Shown here in pieces: positions 1 through 7,576 of a stretch of DNA of 43,021 nucleotides. Each line of letters begins with the position of its first letter. Position 1 is the first letter of the stretch. The stretch comes from Burkholderia sp. S171. GTDB taxonomy: Bacteria; Pseudomonadota; Gammaproteobacteria; Burkholderiales; Burkholderiaceae. A program made the position numbers and the translations under genes. Below the pieces are notes generated by a model, which worked only from the letters and a program-made list of their open reading frames with translations, did no database searches and was not told the origin of the DNA. Where the stretch lies: the NCBI RefSeq assembly GCF_009766085.1, contig NZ_LMUF01000048.1:136047-179067 (forward strand). The letters are read 5' to 3'.

Positions 1-293
1 TTCGCCCCGGTCACCGCCTCTCGTGAACCGTCGGCGTCGAGTACCGCAAGTTGTCGCCACTCGGCGTAGGGCCGTGCATCCTGCAACTGCCGCAAGGTAC
101 TCTGCGCACCGAATCCCTGCGCCAGCAAATTCAGGCCAAGCACGCCAAGACGCGGATCGGTCACGTTCTGACTCAGCACCACGCCATGCGGACTGGCCCA
201 CAAGCAACGGCTGGGAACCGCAATGCTTGAACTGCACACGATGCCGCCAACCATGCCTGTACGCTCGCATCGGCCAGCCAGTGAAAAGGTCAT
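1..293 (-). CDS. DUF1028 family protein, N-terminal part (runs off the window)
   Basis: The first 97 residues read leftward from the ATG at 293 match the start of the DUF1028 family, whose members have an Ntn-hydrolase-like fold and no settled reaction. Family hallmarks visible are the opening MTFSLAGRC, a GMVGGIVCSSS strand with a run of serines, and SQNVTDPRLG at about residues 47-56, followed by GLNLLAQGF and a later AVLDADG. A strong Shine-Dalgarno GAGGAG lies about 8 bases before the ATG, which fixes the start. The gene begins 13 bases after the stop of the RidA-family gene, so it is the last visible gene of a four-gene leftward operon. The C-terminus lies outside the window. The family call is good; the function is unknown. 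Confidence 0.82.
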   Translation of the reverse strand, partial: MTFSLAGRCERTGMVGGIVCSSSIAVPSRCLWASPHGVVLSQNVTDPRLGVLGLNLLAQGFGAQSTLRQLQDARPYAEWRQLAVLDADGSREAVTGA

Positions 294-306
294 GAGAAAA
301 CTCCTC

Positions 307-720
307 TCAACTATTTGGAATGACGGCGATCACATCGATCTCAACCAGCCACTCGGGCCGCGCGAGCGCTGAAATCACGAGCCCGGTAGAGACCGGATAC
401 ACGCCCTTCAGCCACTTCCCCACCACCGTATAGACTGCCTCGCGATAACGGACATCGACGAGATAGACCGTGATCTTGCAGATATCCTCAAGCTTGCTGC
501 CGGCTTCGTCCAGCAGCATCGCAATGTTCGCCATGGCTTTTTCTGTCTGGACGGCGATGTCGCCTATGCCCACCGATTCGCGCGTATCCAGATCCTGGCC
601 AATCTGGCCGCGCAAGTACACCGTGCCATTCGCGACCACCGCCTGGCATAAGTCATTGTCCAGTTTCTGCTCGGGGTAGGTCTCGCGAGTATTAAATTTG
701 CGGATGCGGGTATGACTCAT
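307..720 (-). CDS. RidA/YjgF/UK114 family protein lacking the canonical arginine
   Basis: This 137-residue protein has the full length and order of the RidA family: AVVANGTVYLRGQIG near residues 28-41, EDICKITVYLVDVR near 78-91, and a C-terminal WLVEIDVIAVIP strand. Canonical RidA proteins hydrolyse reactive enamines or imines using an arginine in a P-A-R-S motif. The aligned positions here are P109-V-S-T112, so that arginine is a serine (residue 111). This places the protein among the Rid subfamilies without it, and imine deaminase activity should not be assumed. An in-frame TTG lies further upstream, but the ATG at 720 gives a standard N-terminus and leaves only 7 bases after the HpaB-like gene. 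It is co-transcribed with the monooxygenase and the DUF1028 gene; RidA-like and DUF1028 genes are known neighbours in other genomes. Confidence 0.88.
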   Translation of the reverse strand: MSHTRIRKFNTRETYPEQKLDNDLCQAVVANGTVYLRGQIGQDLDTRESVGIGDIAVQTEKAMANIAMLLDEAGSKLEDICKITVYLVDVRYREAVYTVVGKWLKGVYPVSTGLVISALARPEWLVEIDVIAVIPNS

Positions 721-727
721 GGACACC

Positions 728-2212
728 TCACATTGCGCGCTTGAGCCGCGGCTCTGCGCTGGATTGAACAACACGGTCCGACAGGTTCGCAGCCTTCTTC
801 ACATAGCCAAGCGTGCTGTCGAAATCGAAGTTGCGGAACACGGCGCCTAGATGCGCGAACGGCGGCGATTGGGCAAACAACTGGAACGTCAACCGATGTC
901 CGGCGTAGTCGGAATTCAGCATGTCACGGGCGAACGCAAGCAGTTTGCGGCGGTCGTCGGAGACCCAGTTTTCGTTGACGGTGTAGTACTTGTCGAGCCA
1001 GTCGCTAATCTCGGGATTGGCAAATGAGGCCCCATCCGGTGTGACGCAAATCTGGCCGCCACATAATTCGCGGGCAAGATGCATCATCTCGTGAAGCCGC
1101 GAACACGCTTGCACACGGCCCGTATACAGCAGAGACTGGTTGGGCATCATCAATCCGGCAGGACTACGCTCACCGCATGCAATTGATGCTGTTAAATGGG
1201 CGTTGATGGTCTCTCTATACACTGCAAGCGTCGACAATTTTTCTTGCACGGCCTGCTGTTTTTCGAGCCCCGTCTGACGCGCATTGAACAATGCTGTGCC
1301 AATCATCAGGTCGGCCAGACGCAGGTTGCGCTGAACGAATGCGAATGCGCTATAGCGATGCAGCGTGGCGCGAATATAGGTAGCGGCCTTCGTGTGCTGA
1401 TAGAACAGCACGTCTTCCCACGGGATCAGGACGTTGTCGAAAATCAGCAGCGTATCGATTTCATCGCAGCGGTTGGAGAGCGGATAGTCCTCTGGATTGG
1501 CCCGACCCGCGAAGCCCGTGCGGCAGATGAACTTGAGCCCAGGCGCCGACATGTTGACGATGAATCCGACCGCGTAGTCAGAGAGTTTCGCGTCGCCCCA
1601 GTTGGCAATAGTCGGCTTGACGAACGCCTGGTTCGCATAGGCGGCAGCCGTTTCATACTTGGCACCACGCACCACAATGCCGGTATCGGTTTCTTTCACC
1701 ACATGCAACAGCATGTCCGGATCCTGCTCCTGAGGCGGTTTCGATCGATCGCCCTTGGGGTCCGTGTTCGCGGACACGTGGAATGGGTCTTCGTGCAGCG
1801 TGCGATGAATATGACGCTCGATGTTTTCCGCAAAACGCGGATCCACCTCGTTGAGCACATCCTTACCGTCATACAGCGACCACATCTCACCGATGGTTTC
1901 ATCCCCCACTCGCGTTGCAATTCCGCCCACGTCGTCCAGCACGGTATCCACTGCCAGCCGCTTGTCGTGCCAGTCTTGCTGCGTGTACGGCAGCTTCAGT
2001 CCGATGGCGTTGCGCTCGCCCGTTTTTTCATCGACATAGCTCATGACGCCCTGCGTCGCTTTCTCGTGCGCCATGTCGTAGATACGCGCACGGATATCGA
2101 CGATAGGCTTGAACATGGGGTGCGTGGTGACGTCGTTCACGCGTTCGCCGTTGATCCAGACTTGCCGTCCGTCACGAATGGAATCGCGATACTGCTCGCC
2201 GGTTCTGATCAT
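728..2212 (-). CDS. 4-hydroxyphenylacetate 3-monooxygenase-type (HpaB/PvcC family) oxygenase
   Basis: This 494-residue protein has the length and pattern of the oxygenase component of two-component flavin monooxygenases (HpaB, PvcC). Such enzymes use FADH2 supplied by a separate reductase to hydroxylate phenols or related rings in the cytoplasm. Visible family blocks are RTGEQYRDSIRDGR at the N-terminus, HVVKETDTGIVVRGAK near residues 175-190, a FDNVLIPWEDV segment near 265-275, and the C-terminal helical region with LARELCGGQICVTP. The start ATG at 2212 has a GAGG about a dozen bases upstream. The flavin reductase gene lies 55 bases upstream in the same operon, exactly the partner needed. 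The substrate cannot be read from sequence; it need not be 4-hydroxyphenylacetate, because no homoprotocatechuate meta-cleavage genes are present. Confidence 0.9.
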   Translation of the reverse strand: MIRTGEQYRDSIRDGRQVWINGERVNDVTTHPMFKPIVDIRARIYDMAHEKATQGVMSYVDEKTGERNAIGLKLPYTQQDWHDKRLAVDTVLDDVGGIATRVGDETIGEMWSLYDGKDVLNEVDPRFAENIERHIHRTLHEDPFHVSANTDPKGDRSKPPQEQDPDMLLHVVKETDTGIVVRGAKYETAAAYANQAFVKPTIANWGDAKLSDYAVGFIVNMSAPGLKFICRTGFAGRANPEDYPLSNRCDEIDTLLIFDNVLIPWEDVLFYQHTKAATYIRATLHRYSAFAFVQRNLRLADLMIGTALFNARQTGLEKQQAVQEKLSTLAVYRETINAHLTASIACGERSPAGLMMPNQSLLYTGRVQACSRLHEMMHLARELCGGQICVTPDGASFANPEISDWLDKYYTVNENWVSDDRRKLLAFARDMLNSDYAGHRLTFQLFAQSPPFAHLGAVFRNFDFDSTLGYVKKAANLSDRVVQSSAEPRLKRAM

Positions 2213-2267
2213 TTACTGTGCCTCGGTCCGTTGGGAATGTCGTTCGGAAATGGAGTCATGCCTGCGT

Positions 2268-2825
2268 CTAAAACGCCAAGAACTGGCCGTAGTCGCGCTT
2301 GCAATAGAGCAAGGGCATGTGCGTCACCGGCGCGCGCTTGACGGCGGCCACTTCGCCGAAAAACACCGTGTGCGTGCCAATAACCTGCTGCGCGACCACA
2401 CGGCATTCAAGCGCCGCCACCGCGCCGTCGATAAGCGGTACGCCCAGCGTGCCGGCCGTATTCGAGCAGCAGGAAAAGTCGAAGGGCTTGGCCGTTGCCG
2501 AGCGGCCGGCGAACGTATCCGCTATACCGCGCTGCGCCACATTCAGCAGGTTCACCGCGAACACGCCGTTTTCTGCTACCGCTGCATTCGCCGGGCTGCG
2601 CGTGTTGATGCAGACCAGCAACGTGGGCGGGTCCGCACACACTGAACTGCAGGCACTGACCGTCACGCCGAAACGCTGCTCGCCGCTGCCGGTCGTCACC
2701 ACGTGAACCGACGTGGAGTTCGACGCCATGGAATCCAGGAACGCAGCGCGCAAGGTATCTACTTCGCTGGCAATCTTGCCTTCACCTTCCACTGCGCATT
2801 CCGTTGAACCGCTGTCTCGCTGCAT
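2268..2825 (-). CDS. Flavin reductase (HpaC-like), partner of the HpaB-type oxygenase
   Basis: This 185-residue protein matches the flavin reductase domain that supplies reduced flavin to two-component monooxygenases. Blocks seen include VHVVTTGSGEQRFGVTVSACSSV near residues 41-63, PPTLLVCINTRSPAN, FAVNLLN, a FDFSCCSNTAGTLGVP stretch and AALECRVV, followed by a C-terminal Y-C-K-R-D-Y segment. These proteins use NAD(P)H to reduce FAD or FMN, which then diffuses to the oxygenase. The start is supported by a very strong GAGGAGG about 7 bases upstream of the ATG at 2825. It is the first gene of the leftward operon and diverges from the LysR gene at 2983. The N-terminal 25 residues are poorly conserved and acidic. 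It might also serve other flavin enzymes. Confidence 0.9.
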   Translation of the reverse strand: MQRDSGSTECAVEGEGKIASEVDTLRAAFLDSMASNSTSVHVVTTGSGEQRFGVTVSACSSVCADPPTLLVCINTRSPANAAVAENGVFAVNLLNVAQRGIADTFAGRSATAKPFDFSCCSNTAGTLGVPLIDGAVAALECRVVAQQVIGTHTVFFGEVAAVKRAPVTHMPLLYCKRDYGQFLAF

Positions 2826-2982
2826 GTCGTCCTCCTCGCGTGTCCGCTAGCCCTTCGCAAAATCTACGCTCGGGCGACGCATCCGAAAAACATATTTCAA
2901 AAATGCAAATCATCGCTTTTGCCTATGCAAGCCTATTTATTTCCACGCACAATAAGCACTAGAAAAGACCACGGGGCGGACC
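2826..2982. promoter_or_regulatory. Divergent promoter region between the flavin-reductase operon and the LysR gene
   Basis: This 157-base AT-rich gap separates two divergently transcribed units, the classic place for a LysR-type regulator to bind. It holds a TTGC-CTAT-GCAA dyad at about 2920-2931 and, just left of it, ATTT and AAAT half-sites around 2894-2910. With one extra base the dyad fits the T-N11-A rule of LysR boxes. Exact -35 and -10 elements are not clear. Binding is inferred. Confidence 0.45.
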
Positions 2983-3906
2983 ATGGAACCTGCGCAATTA
3001 CGCTATTCGCTGCGTCAGTTGAGGTACTTCGTCGTCACGGCGGAAGTCTTGTCGTTCACCGCCGCAGCCAAGTTGCTGCATATCTCGCAGCCGTCCATCT
3101 CCACAGCGCTGGCGGACCTGGAGGTGTCGTTCGGTGTCCAGCTTTTTATCCGCCATCACGCGAGCGGGTTATCCCTGACGCAGGCGGGCCGGGACATGCT
3201 CGGGCGTGCACGCGACCTGCTTAAAAACGCGGAGGACCTGCAGACGGCCGCCAAGGAAATGGACGGCGGCATGTCCGGCGCCATCACGCTCGGCTGCCTC
3301 GTCTCGCTCGCGCCGCCGCTCATGCCCGCGATGATGAGCCGCTTCCTCGCCAATCATGCTGGCATTGCATTTCGCACGCTCGAAGCGCATCAGGAGGATC
3401 TACTGCGGGGCTTGCACGACGGTTCGCTGGATATAGCGCTCACTTACAACCTCGACCTGACCGACGACATCGCCTTCACGCCGCTGCTGTCATTGCCGCC
3501 GTATGTGATCCTGCCCAGGACACATCGGCTGGCACGCGCGCGCAGCGTCGCGCTGGCCGACCTGCGCGACGAGCCTTACGTCATGCTCGACCTGCCGCAC
3601 AGCCGCGAATATTTCGCCGGACTCTTCGACGCGGTCGGTGGCCGGCCGATTGCCGCATTCAAGTCGTCACAGCCCGAAGTCGTTCGCGGCATGGTGGCGA
3701 ACGGCCTGGGCTACAGCATCCTCAACTTCCCGCTCAAGTCGAGCCGAACCGTGGATGGTGAAGACTTTGTCATCAAGCAGTTCAAGGACGAGGTGAACGC
3801 GACCACGCTGGGTATCGCGCAATCCAGGAGCATGAAACCCCGGCAAGTCGTCCAGCACTTCGCCACGTTCTGCGAAGCGGAAATCAGGCGCCAGCACGGC
3901 GGTTGA
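2983..3906 (+). CDS. LysR family transcriptional regulator
   Basis: This is a 307-residue LysR-type regulator of normal length. The N-terminal winged helix-turn-helix covers roughly residues 10-70 (LRQLRYFVVTAEVLSFTAAA, then LHISQPSISTALADLE and a wing ending in LTQAGRDML). A co-inducer-binding periplasmic-protein-like domain follows from about residue 95. The start ATG at 2983 follows a G-rich GGGGCGG. The gene sits between the leftward flavin-monooxygenase operon and the rightward Rieske/ABC operon, 201 bases upstream of the latter, so it is the obvious candidate to control both arms in response to the catabolic substrate. The ligand is unknown. Confidence 0.93.
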   Translation: MEPAQLRYSLRQLRYFVVTAEVLSFTAAAKLLHISQPSISTALADLEVSFGVQLFIRHHASGLSLTQAGRDMLGRARDLLKNAEDLQTAAKEMDGGMSGAITLGCLVSLAPPLMPAMMSRFLANHAGIAFRTLEAHQEDLLRGLHDGSLDIALTYNLDLTDDIAFTPLLSLPPYVILPRTHRLARARSVALADLRDEPYVMLDLPHSREYFAGLFDAVGGRPIAAFKSSQPEVVRGMVANGLGYSILNFPLKSSRTVDGEDFVIKQFKDEVNATTLGIAQSRSMKPRQVVQHFATFCEAEIRRQHGG

Positions 3907-4036
3907 ACGCGCGGGAATACGCGGGAAGGGATGGATTGAAGACCCCTTGCTAGATAGGAAAAAGCTTGGTTCTACATGCAAAAACAATATTTTGGCTGGT
4001 AATTTGACTTGATAGATTGATGTCCATGCAGCGAGA

Positions 4037-4066
4037 GCAACCCGTAGCAAAGATTGAACGGGTTGC
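4037..4066. promoter_or_regulatory. Perfect 9-bp inverted repeat in the leader of the Rieske oxygenase operon
   Basis: GCAACCCGT and its exact complement ACGGGTTGC are separated by 12 bases, 41 bases before the start codon of the Rieske gene. The arm centres are 21 bases (two helical turns) apart, which suits a dimeric or tetrameric regulator on one DNA face. An mRNA leader hairpin is the alternative. No T-run follows, so it is not a terminator. Confidence 0.5.
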
Positions 4067-4107
4067 CACATTCACTGAATGGTCACTGAGTGGGACAGGG
4101 AGGCGCG

Positions 4108-5274
4108 ATGGGTTCTGCAGCGGCATCCTCGATGGCAACGTCGACAGCATCCGGCGCCGGCCCGGACATCGTCCGCGAGTTGCAGGCCAACTGCGAACGC
4201 CCGTTCAGCGATGCACGCTCAATGCCACCCGCGGTCTACACCTCGGCTGATTTCCTGGCGCTGGAACAGGAACGCATTTTTCGTCGCGAATGGCTGTGTG
4301 TCGGCCGTGCGAGTGCGCTTGCCGAAGCGGGCGACTATCTCACGGCGGATATCGACGGTCAGCCGATCGTCGTCCTGCGCGACGAGCATCTTGAGTTGAA
4401 GGCGTTTTCCAACGTGTGCCTGCACAGGATGTCCGTGTTGCTCGAAGGGCGTGGCAACACCCGGCGCATCGTATGTCCGTACCACGCATGGAACTACACG
4501 CTCGATGGCAAGCTCCACGGCGCCCCCATGATGGAGCGTCAAAGCGGATTTTGTAAGGAAAGCTACCGATTACCCACGGTGCGATGCGAAGCCTGGCAAG
4601 GCTGGATCTACGTCACGCTCGACGCGAATGCACAGCCGGTCGCAGAGAAACTCGCCGGCCTCACGGACCTGATTGCCGACTACGGCATGACCGATTACAA
4701 GGAAACATTCTACGAAGAGCACGTCTGGGATACGAACTGGAAAATCCTGGCCGAAAACTTCATGGAAAGCTACCACCTGCCCATGCTGCATCGGGCGACC
4801 GTCGGGCCGCATTCGCGTCTCGACGAGATGGAATGCCCACCCGGCAGCGACGCGTTCAATTACCACTGGATCACCAAGGAAGCGTCGCTGCCTATCGGCC
4901 AGGCGCATCCGGATAACCAGCGCCTTCAAGGCCACTGGCGCAAGACAACCGCGCTGCTCGCGATCTACCCGACTCATCTTGTCACGCTGACGCCGGGGTA
5001 TTTCTGGTACCTCGTGCTGCAGCCGATGGGCACGAGCCGCGTTCATATCCGCTTTGGCGGTGGGCTGGCGCCTGAGTTCATCGCGGATCCGAAGGCTACG
5101 CAATACATGACGTCGTTGAAAGCGTTGCTGGACGCAGTCAATGAGGAAGACCGGCGAGGCGTGCAGGCTGTGTTCCGTGGTGTGCAGGCGCCGCTTGCAA
5201 AACCCGGCCATCTCAGTCACCTCGAACGGCCGAACTACGACTTCGCGCGTTATCTCGCGCAGCAGCTTGCCTGA
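4108..5274 (+). CDS. Rieske non-heme iron oxygenase, alpha subunit
   Basis: This 388-residue protein is a Rieske-type ring-hydroxylating or N-demethylating oxygenase alpha subunit. The Rieske [2Fe-2S] ligands are C104-x-H106 and C123-x2-H126, and the mononuclear iron site is N217-x2-E220-x-Y222-H223-x4-H228, with an acidic third ligand probably near D348 (NEEDRR). The ATG at 4108 is preferred because GGGAGG lies just upstream; a GTG at 4090 is in frame but without such a site. The first 20 residues are low-complexity Ala/Ser. No beta subunit, ferredoxin or dedicated Rieske reductase is encoded nearby, so electrons must come from elsewhere. Single-subunit proteins of this length include the glycine betaine, carnitine and stachydrine oxygenases as well as aromatic ones. 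The linked polyamine/amine-type importer favours an amine substrate, but that is inference. Confidence 0.92.
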   Translation: MGSAAASSMATSTASGAGPDIVRELQANCERPFSDARSMPPAVYTSADFLALEQERIFRREWLCVGRASALAEAGDYLTADIDGQPIVVLRDEHLELKAFSNVCLHRMSVLLEGRGNTRRIVCPYHAWNYTLDGKLHGAPMMERQSGFCKESYRLPTVRCEAWQGWIYVTLDANAQPVAEKLAGLTDLIADYGMTDYKETFYEEHVWDTNWKILAENFMESYHLPMLHRATVGPHSRLDEMECPPGSDAFNYHWITKEASLPIGQAHPDNQRLQGHWRKTTALLAIYPTHLVTLTPGYFWYLVLQPMGTSRVHIRFGGGLAPEFIADPKATQYMTSLKALLDAVNEEDRRGVQAVFRGVQAPLAKPGHLSHLERPNYDFARYLAQQLA

Positions 5275-5344
5275 CATACATGCACGTTGCTCACCGCAAG
5301 ACACGCAACGCGACACCGATCTGAAACCCGGAGCCCACGACACG

Positions 5345-6502
5345 ATGTCCACCCACTCCTTCATCTCCTTCGCGGGCGTGAGCAAGACGTATGACGGCGT
5401 ACATTACGTCGTGGAAGGACTCGATCTCGACGTAGCGAAAGGCGAATTCGTCTCGCTGCTTGGACCCTCCGGTTCTGGAAAGACAACAACGCTGATGATG
5501 CTCGCCGGCTTCGAATCGGCGACGCAGGGCGAGATCCGCCTGAACGGAAAACGCCTCGACGATAAACCGCCGCATCAGCGCGACATCGGCATGGTGTTTC
5601 AGAACTACGCGCTCTTCCCGCACCTCACGATCGAACAGAACATCGCGTTTCCGTTGTCGGTAAGAGGCATTGGCAAAGCAGAACAAAAGGCGCGCGTGAA
5701 GCGGGCGCTGGAGATGGTCGAGTTGCCGCAACTGGCTTCCCGCCGGCCGTCGCAGTTGTCAGGCGGACAGCAGCAGCGTGTCGCCCTCGCCCGTGCGCTT
5801 GTATTCGAGCCAAGCGTGGTGCTGATGGACGAACCGTTGGGCGCACTCGACAAGCGGTTGCGCGAAACCATGCAATACGAAATCATGCGGCTGCATCGCG
5901 AACTGGGATTGACGGTGGTTTATGTGACGCACGACCAGGCGGAAGCGTTGACCATGTCAGACCGGGTTGCCGTGTTCTCCGATGGACGCATCCAGCAGGC
6001 AGCGACCCCTACCGAACTTTATGAAAACGCGCACAACGCGTTCGTGGCGAATTTTGTTGGCGAGAACAACGGCTTGACGGGTCGGGTGCTCGAACAGGAC
6101 ACAAGCTGGGCGACTCTGGAACTCCCGGACGGCGCGGTTATTCGCGGCCGCTGCGGGCGGGGTCTCCGGAACGGCGAGGAAGCGATGCTGGCGTTGCGTC
6201 CCGAGCGCGCGCATATAGCGTCCGCTGACGCCGCGCAGAACGCCGCGGACACCAACGTGGTGAGCGCGCGCGTGGAAGAACTCGTGTATTGCGGCGATCA
6301 CCACCGCGTTCACTTGAAACTCGGGGAGCTTGGTCATGGCGACAGCATCATTGTCAAAGTCCCGAATACGCAGCACCACGATCTTCCGTCACTCGGCAGT
6401 GCAACCGCCGTGGCATGGCGCCACGACGACTGCAAGATCCTCGCAACGGCCGCGACTATTACTCGCGGCCCTGCTCCGTCCATCACCGCAGGAGTCCACT
6501 GA
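5345..6502 (+). CDS. ABC importer ATPase (PotA-like, polyamine/opine type)
   Basis: This 385-residue ATPase energises uptake of a small substrate through the two permeases encoded downstream. Walker A is G40-P-S-G-S-G-K-T-T48, the Q-loop lies near Q86, the signature is LSGGQQQ at 138-144, Walker B is VVLMDEP at 158-164 with the D-loop LGALDK, and the switch histidine is H196. After the nucleotide-binding domain a TOBE-like regulatory domain (about 280-370) is visible, as in PotA/FbpC/CysA proteins. The ATG at 5345 was chosen because homology begins there. It follows the Rieske gene by 70 bases and ends one base before the binding-protein gene, so the operon is tight. Confidence 0.94.
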   Translation: MSTHSFISFAGVSKTYDGVHYVVEGLDLDVAKGEFVSLLGPSGSGKTTTLMMLAGFESATQGEIRLNGKRLDDKPPHQRDIGMVFQNYALFPHLTIEQNIAFPLSVRGIGKAEQKARVKRALEMVELPQLASRRPSQLSGGQQQRVALARALVFEPSVVLMDEPLGALDKRLRETMQYEIMRLHRELGLTVVYVTHDQAEALTMSDRVAVFSDGRIQQAATPTELYENAHNAFVANFVGENNGLTGRVLEQDTSWATLELPDGAVIRGRCGRGLRNGEEAMLALRPERAHIASADAAQNAADTNVVSARVEELVYCGDHHRVHLKLGELGHGDSIIVKVPNTQHHDLPSLGSATAVAWRHDDCKILATAATITRGPAPSITAGVH

Positions 6503-6503
6503 C

Positions 6504-7568
6504 ATGAAAGCATCACTCGTTCGAACCGGTCTGACGGGCATCGCCGGACTCACCGTTGCAGCGGCCAGCTTGTTCGCCGTCACCGCGCATGCGGCCGATA
6601 CCATCTCGGTCGTGACCTTCGGCGGCGCTTACGAGGCCGCGGCAAAAAAAGCGTTCTTCGAACCGTTCACGGCGGCTACAGGCATCGGCTTCTCGACCGA
6701 ATCGTACGATGGCGGCCTTGCCAAACTGTCCGCCATGGAACAGGCCAAGAACCCGACGTGGGACTTGATCGACCTTGAATCCAACGACGCGATCACCGGT
6801 TGCGACGAAGGCCTGTTGCGCAAGATAGACCGCAAGACGCTCGGCAACACCAGCGCGTTCATCCCGGGTTCGATCATGGATTGCGCGGTAGCCGCCATGG
6901 TCTGGTCGACCGTGTATGCCTACGACACGACCAAGCTCAAGACCGCGCCGACCACGATCAACGACTTCTTTGACCTGAAGAAATACCCGGGAAAACGAGG
7001 CTTGCGCAAGTCGCCGAAGGTGACGCTCGAATGGGCGTTGCTCGCTGACGGCGTGAAAACCGCCGATGTCTACAAGGTGCTCGGCACGCCCGCCGGCGTC
7101 GACCGCGCGTTCAAGAAACTCGACACAATCAAGCCAAGCATTGTCTGGTGGGAAGCCGGCGCGCAGCCGCCGCAATTGCTTTCCGATGGCGCGGTGGTCA
7201 TGACACAGGCCTATAACGGGCGCATTGACGACGCAGTGCACAAGGACCACAAGCCATTCGAATCCGTGTGGGATGGCCAGGTCTATGACTTCGAATGGTG
7301 GGGTATTCCGATGGGCGCGAAGAACGGTGACGCCGCAGCAAAGTTCATTGCTTCGGCTTCGAGCGCACAAAGCTACGCAGACCTGACGAAGTACATTGCT
7401 TACGCGCCGCCGCGCAAGGATGCGATTCCGCTGATTGCGAAGGATCGCCTGAACGACTTGCCGACGGCTCCCGCCAACTTCAAGCACGCACTGCAGATCA
7501 ACGCGAGTTTCTGGGCGGATAACGCCGACCAGATCAACAAGCGCTTCCAGGTCTGGCTGACACAGTAA
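6504..7568 (+). CDS. Periplasmic substrate-binding protein of the PotD/PotF type
   Basis: This 354-residue protein starts with a clear Sec signal peptide (charged start, hydrophobic residues 9-27, cleavage predicted after AHA at 30). The mature protein opens with ISVVTFGGAYEAAAKKAFFEPF, here noted as the pattern S-V-V-T-F-G-G-x-Y typical of spermidine/putrescine-type and related solute-binding proteins. It should capture the substrate in the periplasm and pass it to the permeases. GGAGT lies upstream and the start is one base after the ATPase stop. A conserved WWEAGAQPPQLLSDG segment near residues 214-228 belongs to the family hinge region. The real ligand could be a polyamine, an opine, a quaternary amine or another small cation. 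Confidence 0.92.
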   Translation: MKASLVRTGLTGIAGLTVAAASLFAVTAHAADTISVVTFGGAYEAAAKKAFFEPFTAATGIGFSTESYDGGLAKLSAMEQAKNPTWDLIDLESNDAITGCDEGLLRKIDRKTLGNTSAFIPGSIMDCAVAAMVWSTVYAYDTTKLKTAPTTINDFFDLKKYPGKRGLRKSPKVTLEWALLADGVKTADVYKVLGTPAGVDRAFKKLDTIKPSIVWWEAGAQPPQLLSDGAVVMTQAYNGRIDDAVHKDHKPFESVWDGQVYDFEWWGIPMGAKNGDAAAKFIASASSAQSYADLTKYIAYAPPRKDAIPLIAKDRLNDLPTAPANFKHALQINASFWADNADQINKRFQVWLTQ

Positions 7569-7576
7569 GGCGACCC

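Noticed and set aside
23..295. Plus-strand reading frame of 90 codons at the left edge
   Set aside because: Its translation is Arg/Pro-rich and without family similarity; the minus strand encodes a clear DUF1028 protein over the same bases.
728..2825. Assignment of the flavin monooxygenase pair as the hpaBC 4-hydroxyphenylacetate system
   Set aside because: No homoprotocatechuate degradation genes are present and the neighbours (RidA-like, DUF1028, amine-type importer) point to another substrate, so gene symbols were left empty.
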